Shown in pieces: positions 7,731 to 15,861 of a DNA stretch of 64,000 bases. A model generated the notes under the pieces. That model saw nothing but the letters and a program-made list of their open reading frames with translations. It was not told the DNA's origin and made no database searches. Location of the stretch: positions 1-64,000 of the forward strand of contig JBEAPR010000081.1 of NCBI GenBank assembly GCA_041164265.1, read 5' to 3'. The position numbers and the translations under genes are program-made. The stretch comes from CALAZP01 sp041164265 (lineage in GTDB: Bacteria > Bacteroidota > Bacteroidia > Chitinophagales > Saprospiraceae). Numbering within the stretch: position 1 is the stretch's first letter; every line of letters starts with the position of its first letter.

Positions 7731-8892
7731 TATACCAAAAGTCTTGCATATACACGACAATATCGGTCTCAAAAATGGCGGCGGTATTGAGGTATATCTT
7801 AAGGAATTAATCGTATTAATTCCCCATCACTATTGGATTGGTGTTCGATTAAAATATCCATTCCTGTACCTGTCAGCCTATGAAAATGATTGGAAACAAA
7901 AAATTAGACTGCACCAATTCTCTAGTACATTAACCCAATTCATACGACATCGAAAAATTAAAATTATCCAATTACATGGGGTTTTTGATGTAGAAATTTT
8001 AAAACGATTACCTGATTCCATTCCTATCCTAAGGACTTTGCACGATTTGAGGTTCACTTGCCCAGGCTATGGTAAGTATTGGTACACCAGCGAAAAACCT
8101 TGTAATTCGAATTTTGGGATTCCCTGCTTCTTTAATGTTTATAAAGAAAAATGTGGCTCCAGAAATCCATGGACTATTTCGCAAAATATTCGGAGAATAA
8201 GACAAGAGCACAGACTTATGATTAATCGTTATAGTAAAATAATGGTGATGTCTGGATTTGTTAAACAGCAACTTCAAAAATTGAATATTCCAGATTCCAA
8301 AATAATTGTTGTAAGATATTTTTCTCGATTTAATCCAGTTTATCCTTTTAAAACCAAAGATCCGCCGTATAAAATTCTTTGGGTTGGTCGAATCAGTAAG
8401 ACCAAGGGGTTAACCTATTTTCTAGATTTAGCAAAATCCGTACAAAATAAATCTCCTGGACGATTTTCATTTGAAATAATAGGAGATGGTATTGATAGAA
8501 AATCTCTTGATTTTTCAAATGTGATCTATCATGGTTGGCAATCCAAAGCTCAATTATTACAACACTTACGTGAAAGTTTTTTATTAGTTTTTACCTCTAT
8601 CTATCCAGAAGCTTATGGCTTAGTAGGTATAGAAGCCCTTTCTCAAGGGGTACCCGTTTTAGCATTTGATGTTGGTGGGGTAAAAGACTGGCTAAAAAAT
8701 GGCGTAAACGGCTTTTTATTTAATAAAAAAAACATTTTAATTATGGAACGTACCGTATTTTATCTAGCAGAGAATCCTGAAAAGTATATTGAATTGTGTC
8801 AAAGTATTTTTGAAAAACAACGAAATAAAAATTCTATAACCACACATCTCAATCAGTTGAAATACATCTATATGCAAATCATAAAGGATTGA
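7714..8892 (+). CDS. Glycosyltransferase family 4
   Basis: A GT-B fold retaining glycosyltransferase of about 390 residues. The N-terminal domain begins KVLHIHDNIGLKNGGGIEVY, and RTLHDLRFTCPG follows. A linker carries ILWVGRISKTKGL, and the donor-site E-x7-E region is PEAYGLVGIEALSQGVPVLA. It would use an activated nucleotide sugar at the inner face of the cytoplasmic membrane. The TTG at 7714 overlaps the preceding gene by 17 bases. Alternatives are ATA 7732 (giving MPKVLHIHD) or TTG 7744, so the exact N-terminus is open. A cysteine pair region (CNSNFGIPCFFNVYKEKCG) resembles GT4 enzymes of capsule loci. Confidence 0.88.
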   Translation: MQIICSIPKVLHIHDNIGLKNGGGIEVYLKELIVLIPHHYWIGVRLKYPFLYLSAYENDWKQKIRLHQFSSTLTQFIRHRKIKIIQLHGVFDVEILKRLPDSIPILRTLHDLRFTCPGYGKYWYTSEKPCNSNFGIPCFFNVYKEKCGSRNPWTISQNIRRIRQEHRLMINRYSKIMVMSGFVKQQLQKLNIPDSKIIVVRYFSRFNPVYPFKTKDPPYKILWVGRISKTKGLTYFLDLAKSVQNKSPGRFSFEIIGDGIDRKSLDFSNVIYHGWQSKAQLLQHLRESFLLVFTSIYPEAYGLVGIEALSQGVPVLAFDVGGVKDWLKNGVNGFLFNKKNILIMERTVFYLAENPEKYIELCQSIFEKQRNKNSITTHLNQLKYIYMQIIKD

Positions 8893-10007
8893 AAATTGCA
8901 ATAATTTCAGATGGTATTTGGCCAGAAAAAATAGGAGGTATTCAAAAACACACCTACGAGTTGATTGGTAGTTTGTCAGCGCTGGGGATAGAAACAGGGG
9001 TTTTTTATATTTCTAAAAATCCCGATCAGTTTAAAAGACTTTTCTTTAAACATGTCTATTTATTCCCAGTCCAAATTAATGCTATACCTTCCTTTTTTCC
9101 TGGCCATTACCTATTTAACCTTTACTTTAAATCTCACAAGGTTAGACGAGAATTGATAAATTCTCACTTCAATCCTGATTTTGTTTTTATTCAAGGCTTA
9201 ATAGGATGGGCATTCAAAAATACCTCTTTAAAAACCATCAGTCATTTACACGGGTTAGAAATGTTTCAAAAAAGCTTTTCATTTAAAGAAAAAATATTCA
9301 AAAAAGCTTTTCAATTCATTGCAAAGTCCATAGTAAAACACTCTGATTATCAATGCTTTTATGGTCCATATTCAGCATCCATTCTACAGAGCTTAAAGGC
9401 CAAAAAATTGATTCTATTTCCAAATGCAGTTCGATTAATCCAAAATAAATCATTGGTTAATATAACTAGGGAATTATATCCAAAAAATCAACCCCTTTCA
9501 TTTGTTTATCTCGGCAGATATGAATTCAGAAAAGGTATACCTCTTCTTATAAAAGTTTTAAGAGAATTAGCAGATAATTTTCAATTTGAATTTCATTTTA
9601 TTGGCCCCATTCCTCCCAAAGCCCAGTTTATTCATCCCAAAATAACTTATCATGGAATAATTAATCAAGAGCAAAAGATCCGAATATTATTAAAAAAAGC
9701 TTCGGTTTTAGTTTTACCTAGTTTTGCCGAAGGCATGCCCACTTGTATTTTAGAAGCTATGAGTGAAAAAACTACAATAATTGCCACCAATGTTGGAGAA
9801 AACGCCCTTTTAGTAGATGAATCTAATGGTTGGTTAATTGTGCCCAACCAAAAATTTGCCTTGAAAAATGCCATGGAAAAGGCACTTAAAAGCGACCCAC
9901 AAACGCTACTTAATAAAGGAGAAAAAAGTTATCAAATAGTCAAGAATCAATTTACCTGGGATAAAGTGGTAAGTAACTTTATAAACCAATTAAATAGTGC
10001 CATCTAG
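8889..10007 (+). CDS. Glycosyltransferase family 4
   Basis: 372 residues, GT-B fold. KIAIISDGIWPEKIGGIQKH lies at the N-terminus and SHLHGLEMF follows. FVYLGRYEFRKGIPLL opens the donor domain, and the E-x7-E motif is PSFAEGMPTCILEAMSEK. The start is TTG 8889, whose TTGA overlaps the TGA of the upstream gene. This is the same coupling arrangement seen at 12317. Within the gene a 17-base direct repeat (9265-9281 and 9297-9313) encodes two similar lysine/phenylalanine-rich turns. It is one of several consecutive transferases that probably assemble the repeat unit. Sugar specificity cannot be assigned. Confidence 0.9.
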   Translation: MKIAIISDGIWPEKIGGIQKHTYELIGSLSALGIETGVFYISKNPDQFKRLFFKHVYLFPVQINAIPSFFPGHYLFNLYFKSHKVRRELINSHFNPDFVFIQGLIGWAFKNTSLKTISHLHGLEMFQKSFSFKEKIFKKAFQFIAKSIVKHSDYQCFYGPYSASILQSLKAKKLILFPNAVRLIQNKSLVNITRELYPKNQPLSFVYLGRYEFRKGIPLLIKVLRELADNFQFEFHFIGPIPPKAQFIHPKITYHGIINQEQKIRILLKKASVLVLPSFAEGMPTCILEAMSEKTTIIATNVGENALLVDESNGWLIVPNQKFALKNAMEKALKSDPQTLLNKGEKSYQIVKNQFTWDKVVSNFINQLNSAI

Positions 10008-11040
10008 AACCAAAGTTCTTTTTTTATATACTACTCCGTCTCCTTACTTTTCAAGCTGCCTAAAGTATTTAGCGACATTACCAAAAGTTGAAGTTCAAGT
10101 CGTATTTAAAAATACTACCCATCTATTATTCAAAGTTCCATTCATTAATCACGGGGTTCATGGTGTATGCAAACCCCAAACTTTTCAAGAATTACTAAGT
10201 CTTTGTGTAAGTTTTAGGCCCAACATTATTTTTATAAGTGGTTGGATAGATAAAGAATATCTTCAAATTGGCAGATTATATAAAAAGAAGGGGATTACTA
10301 TAATCGGCCTTTCTGATACATTAATTAAAAGAAACGTCCGACAATACTTGGGAAAATGGTATTCGAGATGGTATCTCAAAAATATATTTACGGCATTCTG
10401 GGTATCTGGAAAAAAAGCAGAGGATTTGATAAGATATTTGGGGTGGGAAAATCAACCTGTATTTCATGGATTTTATACGATTGACCATTTGAAGTTTTAC
10501 CCATTATCTAACCAAATTAAAACACCTTCATTTTTATTTGTGGGAAGGTTAGAAAAAATAAAAGGTGTGGAAATCCTAATTGCAGCTTATCAATGGTATC
10601 GTTCTATCGTTCAAAAACCTTGGACGCTAAAAATAGCTGGTACGGGCTCCTTACAAAAAAATCTACCCCACTTAGAAGGTATTCAATACATGGGGCATTT
10701 GGATAATTCTAAACTAGCTAATATATATCACCAATCAGCTTGTTTTATTTTGCCTTCTTTACATGAACCATGGGGAGTAGTGATTCATGAAGCAGCGGCA
10801 TCAGGCTTGCCATTAATTCTATCCAAAAATTGCGGTGCCAAAGAGCTGTTTCTCCAACCAAATGTCAATGGTTGGATTTGGGAAAATAAGGATTTTAAAA
10901 GTCTCGGTGCTCTTATGATAAAAGTCCATTTTACCTCCAAATCAAAATTAGAACGCTATGGTAAAAAAAGCCACGAGTTAAGTTTACACCTTCATATTCA
11001 ATATTGGTTAAATACATTTGCAACAATTAAATCGCTATAA
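9997..11040 (+). CDS. Glycosyltransferase family 4
   Basis: 347 residues starting at GTG 9997, overlapping the previous gene by 11 bases. N-terminal TKVLFLYTTPSPYFSSCLKYL is typical of small GT4 enzymes. SFLFVGRLEKIKGVEILI begins the C-terminal Rossmann domain, and LPSLHEPWGVVIHEAAASGL is the E-x7-E nucleotide-sugar site. It has no signal peptide and no strong membrane helix, so it should be a peripheral cytoplasmic enzyme. Its acceptor is likely the growing undecaprenyl-linked repeat. Linkage is unknown. Confidence 0.9.
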   Translation: MPSRTKVLFLYTTPSPYFSSCLKYLATLPKVEVQVVFKNTTHLLFKVPFINHGVHGVCKPQTFQELLSLCVSFRPNIIFISGWIDKEYLQIGRLYKKKGITIIGLSDTLIKRNVRQYLGKWYSRWYLKNIFTAFWVSGKKAEDLIRYLGWENQPVFHGFYTIDHLKFYPLSNQIKTPSFLFVGRLEKIKGVEILIAAYQWYRSIVQKPWTLKIAGTGSLQKNLPHLEGIQYMGHLDNSKLANIYHQSACFILPSLHEPWGVVIHEAAASGLPLILSKNCGAKELFLQPNVNGWIWENKDFKSLGALMIKVHFTSKSKLERYGKKSHELSLHLHIQYWLNTFATIKSL

Positions 11041-11572
11041 CAAACATCACTATAGCCCAGGTAAACCTCTTTGGGTAGTGATGATTTGGATAATAATCAG
11101 CACCCTAATTTTTGAATCTAATTACTTTGTCATAACAGGTGTTAAACCATTCATTTTAAGATTATTTGGAGCTTCCATCGGTCAAAGTGTGGTCATCAAA
11201 CCCAACGTCAAAATAAAATTTCCATGGCGGCTAACTATTGGAGCATATTCTTGGATAGGAGAGGGGGTATGGATAGATAATTTAGCATCTGTAGACATTG
11301 GAAATCATGTTTGTATTTCACAAAACACGCAAATTATCACTGGTAATCATGCTTTTAATAAAAGTTCTTTTGACCTAATAATCAAGCCAATTGTCATCAA
11401 AGACCAAGTTTGGATCGGGGCCAGGGCCTTAATTGCTCCAGGGGTTATATGTGAAAAAGGAAGTGTTCTATTAATGGGTAGTGTCTTGTTAAAAAAAATG
11501 ACTCCATATACCATATACCGCGGACATCCGGCAAAATTTTATAAATCAAGGAATTCATCTTCAAATGGTTGA
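11018..11572 (+). CDS. WcaF-like sugar O-acetyltransferase (hexapeptide repeat)
   Basis: 184 residues. An N-terminal hydrophobic segment (about residues 20-40) precedes a left-handed beta-helix of hexapeptide repeats (IGQSVVIKPNVKIKFPWRL and later turns). GNHAFNKSSFDL holds the likely catalytic histidine. IKDQVWIGARALIAPGVI and the end motif YRGHPAKFYKSR are typical of WcaF/colanic-acid-type acetyltransferases using acetyl-CoA. It starts at TTG 11018, overlapping the preceding transferase by 23 bases. It likely decorates the EPS repeat with O-acetyl groups. Acceptor sugar unknown. Confidence 0.87.
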   Translation: MQQLNRYNKHHYSPGKPLWVVMIWIIISTLIFESNYFVITGVKPFILRLFGASIGQSVVIKPNVKIKFPWRLTIGAYSWIGEGVWIDNLASVDIGNHVCISQNTQIITGNHAFNKSSFDLIIKPIVIKDQVWIGARALIAPGVICEKGSVLLMGSVLLKKMTPYTIYRGHPAKFYKSRNSSSNG

Positions 11573-12320
11573 AATTTCAATTATTACCGCCGTTCTGAAT
11601 GGGGAGAAAACCCTAAGTGATTGTTTGACCTGTATTTCCCAGCAAAAGGATATAAAAGTTCAACACATCATAGTTGATGGCGGATCTACAGATTATTCCC
11701 TTACCATAGTTAACCATTACCCTCATATTCAAACAGTAGTTATCAAAGATAAAATTTCACTGTACGAAGCTTTAAATATGGGAATAAAAAGGGCCAATGG
11801 AGAAGTAATTGGAATGCTACACTGCGATGATATTTTTACCTCTAGACATACTTTAAATACAGTGATTCAGTGTTTTAAGGACCAATCTATTGATGCAGTT
11901 TATGGCGATTTAGTAGTAGTGGAAAGGGGAAATAAATCAAAAGTTATTCGAAGATGGAAAGCTGGGGAATTCCGCTATGACTCCCTCAGATTAGGATGGA
12001 TGCCTCCTCATCCTACTTTATTTATAAGAAAATCCATTTTTCAGAAATATGGGCTTTATAAAACTAATTTTTCCATCTCCAGTGATTACGAATTAATCGT
12101 TCGATTCTTATACTGCCACAAAATATCTATTAAATATTTGAGGTACCCTTTAGTTATCATGCGTAATGGGGGGCTATCTAATCAAACTATAAAAAATCGT
12201 TGGTTGGCCAATAAAGAAGATTTAAAAGCATGGAAATTAAACAACCTTCCTTGCCCTACTCTTTTGAGAATATTCAAACCTTTACGGAAGTTATCTCAAT
12301 TTTATCCCTCTTTATTTTGA
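11565..12320 (+). CDS. Glycosyltransferase family 2
   Basis: 251 residues, GT-A fold. ISIITAVLNGEKTLSDCL lies at the N-terminus, HIIVDGGSTDYS binds the nucleotide, and GMLHCDDIF provides the metal-binding aspartates (DxD-like). WMPPHPTLFIRKSIFQKYG and SSDYELIVRF form the acceptor side. It resembles the WcaA/colanic-type inverting transferases of the PGL/WcaE group. It has a normal ATG start overlapping the acetyltransferase by eight bases. It is one of only five genes in the locus with an ATG start. Confidence 0.9.
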   Translation: MVEISIITAVLNGEKTLSDCLTCISQQKDIKVQHIIVDGGSTDYSLTIVNHYPHIQTVVIKDKISLYEALNMGIKRANGEVIGMLHCDDIFTSRHTLNTVIQCFKDQSIDAVYGDLVVVERGNKSKVIRRWKAGEFRYDSLRLGWMPPHPTLFIRKSIFQKYGLYKTNFSISSDYELIVRFLYCHKISIKYLRYPLVIMRNGGLSNQTIKNRWLANKEDLKAWKLNNLPCPTLLRIFKPLRKLSQFYPSLF

Positions 12321-13411
12321 TTAAAATCTTGCATATCATACCTGTTTGGTCTCTTTCAACTGGACCCAGTCAGATTCTATTACACTTGTTAAACAGCGAA
12401 AACCATTCTGAAAGCCAACACTGTATTGCCCTTTTTAACAAAAAAGGTACCATTCCTGCCGAATTAAAAAAATTTAAGGTATATGCCTTTCCTACTCTAA
12501 TAGTTCACAGATGGAAATGGTCCCCTAGATTTAAGTTTTTTTTGGAAACTCACTTTCCTCAATTTGATATTCTACACCTTCACGGTTGTTGGATTTATCC
12601 CAATTATTTGGTGTACAAGCTATCAAAAAAATATTCCATACCTTATATTTTAAGACCAGCAGGTGCTTTATTAGATCAAGCTATTAATAGTAATCACAAA
12701 TGGTTAAAAAAAGTCTATTTCCAATTAGTCGAAAAAAAAATACTCTCTCAAGCTATTGCTATTCATGCCCTATCCCTTTTAGAAAAAAATGCACTAATTA
12801 AAACCTTTCCAAACCGGCACATTGTTGTTAGCCTGCCTTATATACCTAAACCCTCTTATTCATTATTGGAGTTAGATACTATATTACCTAAAGAAATCCT
12901 AAATAAAAAGATTCTTTTATCAATTGGTTCCCTTTCTCCTATCAAGAATTTAGAATTTTTATCTCATGTCCTTCAAAAAGTAAAACTCACTCACCCAAAT
13001 TTTTGCTGGATCATTGCAGGACCGTGTAATACCCCCTTCGGGAAAAACTTAAAAAGAAAAATTTCTAAAACTCTTTCCGCTAATGTATGGTTTGCAGGAG
13101 AAATAAATAATTCAGAAAAATTTACTTTACTAAACGCTGCCTCTATTTTTTTAAGTGCCAGTAAATCTGAAAACTTTGGCCTATCCATTTTAGAAGCCTT
13201 AATGAGCAATACCATAGTCATTGCTGGAGCAAATCAACCCTGGGCTAACGAAATTAAAAATAACTCAGGTTATTCTCTTCCAATATGCTTATCAAAGTAC
13301 TGTAAAGCTATTGAATTCATCTTGCACTCCTCTCCACCCAAACCAAATAGCCATTTAATAAATAATTCATATACATGGAAAAAGATGTATAAGGATATTA
13401 TCCAACTATAA
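12317..13411 (+). CDS. Glycosyltransferase family 4
   Basis: About 364 residues. An ATG at 12230 exists in frame, but it would overlap the GT2 gene by 91 bases with unrelated sequence. TTG 12317 gives MIKILHIIPVWSLSTGPSQI, a proper GT4 N-terminus, and its TTGA overlaps the upstream TGA, as at 8889. HLHGCWIYPNYL, RPAGALLDQA, LLSIGSLSPIKNL and the E-x7-E segment SKSENFGLSILEALMSNT define the family. The asparagine-rich C-terminus ends two bases into the polymerase ATG. It is likely one of the later transferases in repeat assembly. Confidence 0.9.
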   Translation: MIKILHIIPVWSLSTGPSQILLHLLNSENHSESQHCIALFNKKGTIPAELKKFKVYAFPTLIVHRWKWSPRFKFFLETHFPQFDILHLHGCWIYPNYLVYKLSKKYSIPYILRPAGALLDQAINSNHKWLKKVYFQLVEKKILSQAIAIHALSLLEKNALIKTFPNRHIVVSLPYIPKPSYSLLELDTILPKEILNKKILLSIGSLSPIKNLEFLSHVLQKVKLTHPNFCWIIAGPCNTPFGKNLKRKISKTLSANVWFAGEINNSEKFTLLNAASIFLSASKSENFGLSILEALMSNTIVIAGANQPWANEIKNNSGYSLPICLSKYCKAIEFILHSSPPKPNSHLINNSYTWKKMYKDIIQL

Positions 13412-14697
13412 TGCATTGGAAACTTTTAGGAGTTTTAATTTTATTATGGTTAGGGTCTTTTTATTGGTCTGAATTAGTAACTCTTACCTTTATTATCTTA
13501 GGCCTATATTCATTGAAAGGTTCCACCCAGATTATTCAAGCTTTCAGCATAATTTCATTACTACAATTAATTAACCCTGGAATTGCCATAATTTCAAATA
13601 ATAGTTTGAAGTGGATGGTTATTACATTACCATTTCTTTGGATTATAGTACACTTTTTCAATTCGCCATATAAAAATTTAAATAAGTTTTCCTTGGCCAA
13701 TACTCATCTGACTTTCGGCTTTTTTTTACTCCCTCTTTGCTTAATCAGTAGTTATCATCCAACCATTTCTACTCTAAAACTTTTAGCTTTTATGGCTGCT
13801 GGATTCACTATTCTAAAGTCATTTGAATTATCTGATTCCACTCTAAATTATTGGCAAAACTGGTTCAACACCTTATTTACTTTCATACTTTTTGGAAGCC
13901 TTTGTATGCTTTTGACACCATATGGTTACTTTAGAAATGGAAGGGGGTTCCAAGGAATTTTTAACCATCCTCAAGTGCTTGGGGTAATAGCCGGTCTTAG
14001 CTCCATTTGGTTTTTCTCTCAACAAAAATCATTACTAAAATATACTTTAGGTGGGCTTTCGTTGATTTTAGTCTTTTTTTCAAAAGCAAGAATAGGTTTT
14101 ATCCTCATAGTAGCAAGTACCTTGCTTTTAATAGTTTTAGAAACCATCTTTGATAAGAGAATTCGATTGAATTCAGGAGTGAAAACCTTAATGATATTTC
14201 TATTTATTATTGGAATTCCAACTTTCTTACTTCTGGAAGATAGTACAGAATTAATGAGGCATTTTTTTTTAAAAAGGACGCCTCAATCAGGTTTAATGGA
14301 ATCATTTGGGGAATCTAGAGGACATCTTATTCAAAAATCCTTGGACAATTTTTTCCAAAATCCACTTACCGGAATAGGCTTAGGGGTTAATAGTGACTTT
14401 AATTTTAACAGTGCCCAGCTATCAAATACATTGGATATTCCTTTGTCTGCACCCACAGAAAAAGGATTCATGCCCTCTGCCATTTTAGAAGAATTAGGAA
14501 TTTTGGGGGCGGTTCTAACCCTTGGGTACCTGATTTTTATTTCATTAAAAATTCCATTTTCCAATTCTAGTAATTATGCCTGGTTGTATTTCGCAACCCT
14601 GAGCATCAATCTTGGAGAATTTGTTTTCTTTTCATTTGGTGGTTTAGGTTTATTCCAATGGCTATTAATTGCCTTTTGTTGCACTCTGGATAAGTAA
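13411..14697 (+). CDS. O-antigen polymerase/ligase-like membrane protein (Wzy/WaaL family)
   Basis: 428 residues with roughly ten to twelve hydrophobic segments throughout. The Wzy_C-type periplasmic loop lies at about residues 285-360, where ESRGHLIQKSLDNF and NPLTGIGLGVNSDF precede EELGILGAV. Members polymerise repeat units (Wzy) or ligate glycans to an acceptor (WaaL). As the only polytopic protein in this part of the locus, polymerase is the more likely role. The ATG overlaps the preceding stop (TAATG). No flippase is encoded between here and the window start. Confidence 0.85.
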   Translation: MHWKLLGVLILLWLGSFYWSELVTLTFIILGLYSLKGSTQIIQAFSIISLLQLINPGIAIISNNSLKWMVITLPFLWIIVHFFNSPYKNLNKFSLANTHLTFGFFLLPLCLISSYHPTISTLKLLAFMAAGFTILKSFELSDSTLNYWQNWFNTLFTFILFGSLCMLLTPYGYFRNGRGFQGIFNHPQVLGVIAGLSSIWFFSQQKSLLKYTLGGLSLILVFFSKARIGFILIVASTLLLIVLETIFDKRIRLNSGVKTLMIFLFIIGIPTFLLLEDSTELMRHFFLKRTPQSGLMESFGESRGHLIQKSLDNFFQNPLTGIGLGVNSDFNFNSAQLSNTLDIPLSAPTEKGFMPSAILEELGILGAVLTLGYLIFISLKIPFSNSSNYAWLYFATLSINLGEFVFFSFGGLGLFQWLLIAFCCTLDK

Positions 14698-14721
14698 TAT
14701 ATTTGAGGAAAATAAAATAGG

Positions 14722-15795
14722 ATGTCAAATACCTTTGTAGCCATTATGGCAGGTGGAATTGGATCTAGATTTTGGCCTGCAAGTAGAGCCGCTAATCCCA
14801 AACAATTTTTAGATATCCTTGGGGTTGGAAAATCCTTGATTAGACTGACCTATGAAAGGTTTTTGGGAATTACCGATAAGAGTCAAATTTATATTGTTAC
14901 CAATTCAACCTACTTTGAATTGGTAAAAGAACACTTACCAGAAATAAATGACGATCAAATTATATGCGAGCCATCACGCAATAATACAGCACCCTGTGTA
15001 GCTTACACCGCCTTAAAAATAGAAAATATAAATCCAAATGCCAATCTAATTGTGGCTCCCTCAGATCATATTATTTTACAAGAATCTAAATTTTTAGATT
15101 TAATAAAATTGGCCCTTGATTATTCTCACCAAAATGATGCACTTCTTACCTTGGGTATTCAACCTACTAGACCAGATACTGGGTATGGTTATATTCAATT
15201 CGATGGAAATCAATCTATTAACCCAGTAGTAAAGTTTACCGAAAAACCCCCACTAGAACTTGCTCAAACATTCATTGAGGCAGGAAACTACCTTTGGAAT
15301 GCAGGAATTTTCGTTTGGAGTGTAAAAAGTATTCTAAAGGCATTCAAACAATATGCATCTGAGATTACTGATATTTTAGGGGCTAACCCTTCCGTCTATA
15401 ATACACCAGCTGAAAAGTCCTTTATTCAAAAAAACTATCCTTTAACTCCTAATATTTCCATAGACTTTGCTATTATGGAAAAAGCCAAGAATGTTTTTAC
15501 CATTCCTGGTTCATTTGGCTGGAGTGATCTTGGAACCTGGGCTTCTTTATATTCTGAAATGCCTAAGTCTGAAGAAAATAATGTGGTACAGTCAGAAAAA
15601 ATAATCCTGGAAAATGTGCATCATTCTTTATTTAGATTACCCTCTAATAAATATGCTGTAGTCAAAGGATTAAATGACTTTTTGGTAATTGATTCGGACG
15701 ATGTACTATTAATTTGGCCTAAAAGCGAAGAACAAAATATCAAAAACATGGTAGAGAAGGCTAAAAATATATTCCCTGACGCCGATATCTTCTAA
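14722..15795 (+). CDS. manC: Mannose-1-phosphate guanylyltransferase
   Basis: 357 residues, the length of single-domain GDP-mannose pyrophosphorylases without the C-terminal isomerase found in longer ManC/AlgA. The N-terminus has MAGGIGSRFWPASR and NPKQFLDILG, the pyrophosphorylase signature. VAPSDHIIL, TGYGYIQF, VVKFTEKP and LWNAGIFVW bind the nucleotide sugar, and FGWSDLGTW closes the domain. It makes GDP-mannose from GTP and mannose-1-phosphate. This suggests mannose, rhamnose or fucose in the polymer, although no GDP-sugar-modifying enzyme is in view. It starts with ATG 25 bases after the polymerase. Confidence 0.95.
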   Translation: MSNTFVAIMAGGIGSRFWPASRAANPKQFLDILGVGKSLIRLTYERFLGITDKSQIYIVTNSTYFELVKEHLPEINDDQIICEPSRNNTAPCVAYTALKIENINPNANLIVAPSDHIILQESKFLDLIKLALDYSHQNDALLTLGIQPTRPDTGYGYIQFDGNQSINPVVKFTEKPPLELAQTFIEAGNYLWNAGIFVWSVKSILKAFKQYASEITDILGANPSVYNTPAEKSFIQKNYPLTPNISIDFAIMEKAKNVFTIPGSFGWSDLGTWASLYSEMPKSEENNVVQSEKIILENVHHSLFRLPSNKYAVVKGLNDFLVIDSDDVLLIWPKSEEQNIKNMVEKAKNIFPDADIF

Positions 15796-15861
15796 TTCAA
15801 TTGCTTTTTTTAGTAAAAATTTTATACCCCCCTTTGGTTGCTAATCAATATCTGACTTCAT

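Noticed and set aside
9265..9313. 17-base direct repeat with AAGCTTTTCA cores
   Set aside because: It lies wholly within a coding region, encodes two similar Lys/Phe turns and occurs only twice. No repeat array or mobile-element boundary is implied.
12230..12316. Longer ATG start for the glycosyltransferase at 12317
   Set aside because: Its first 29 residues overlap the upstream gene and do not resemble a glycosyltransferase N-terminus, whereas TTG 12317 gives the normal beginning.
15796..15861. Short frame (LLFLVKILYPPLVANQ...) between manC and the last glycosyltransferase
   Set aside because: It has no ATG, ends inside the next gene's start region and has no family features, so it is probably a chance frame.
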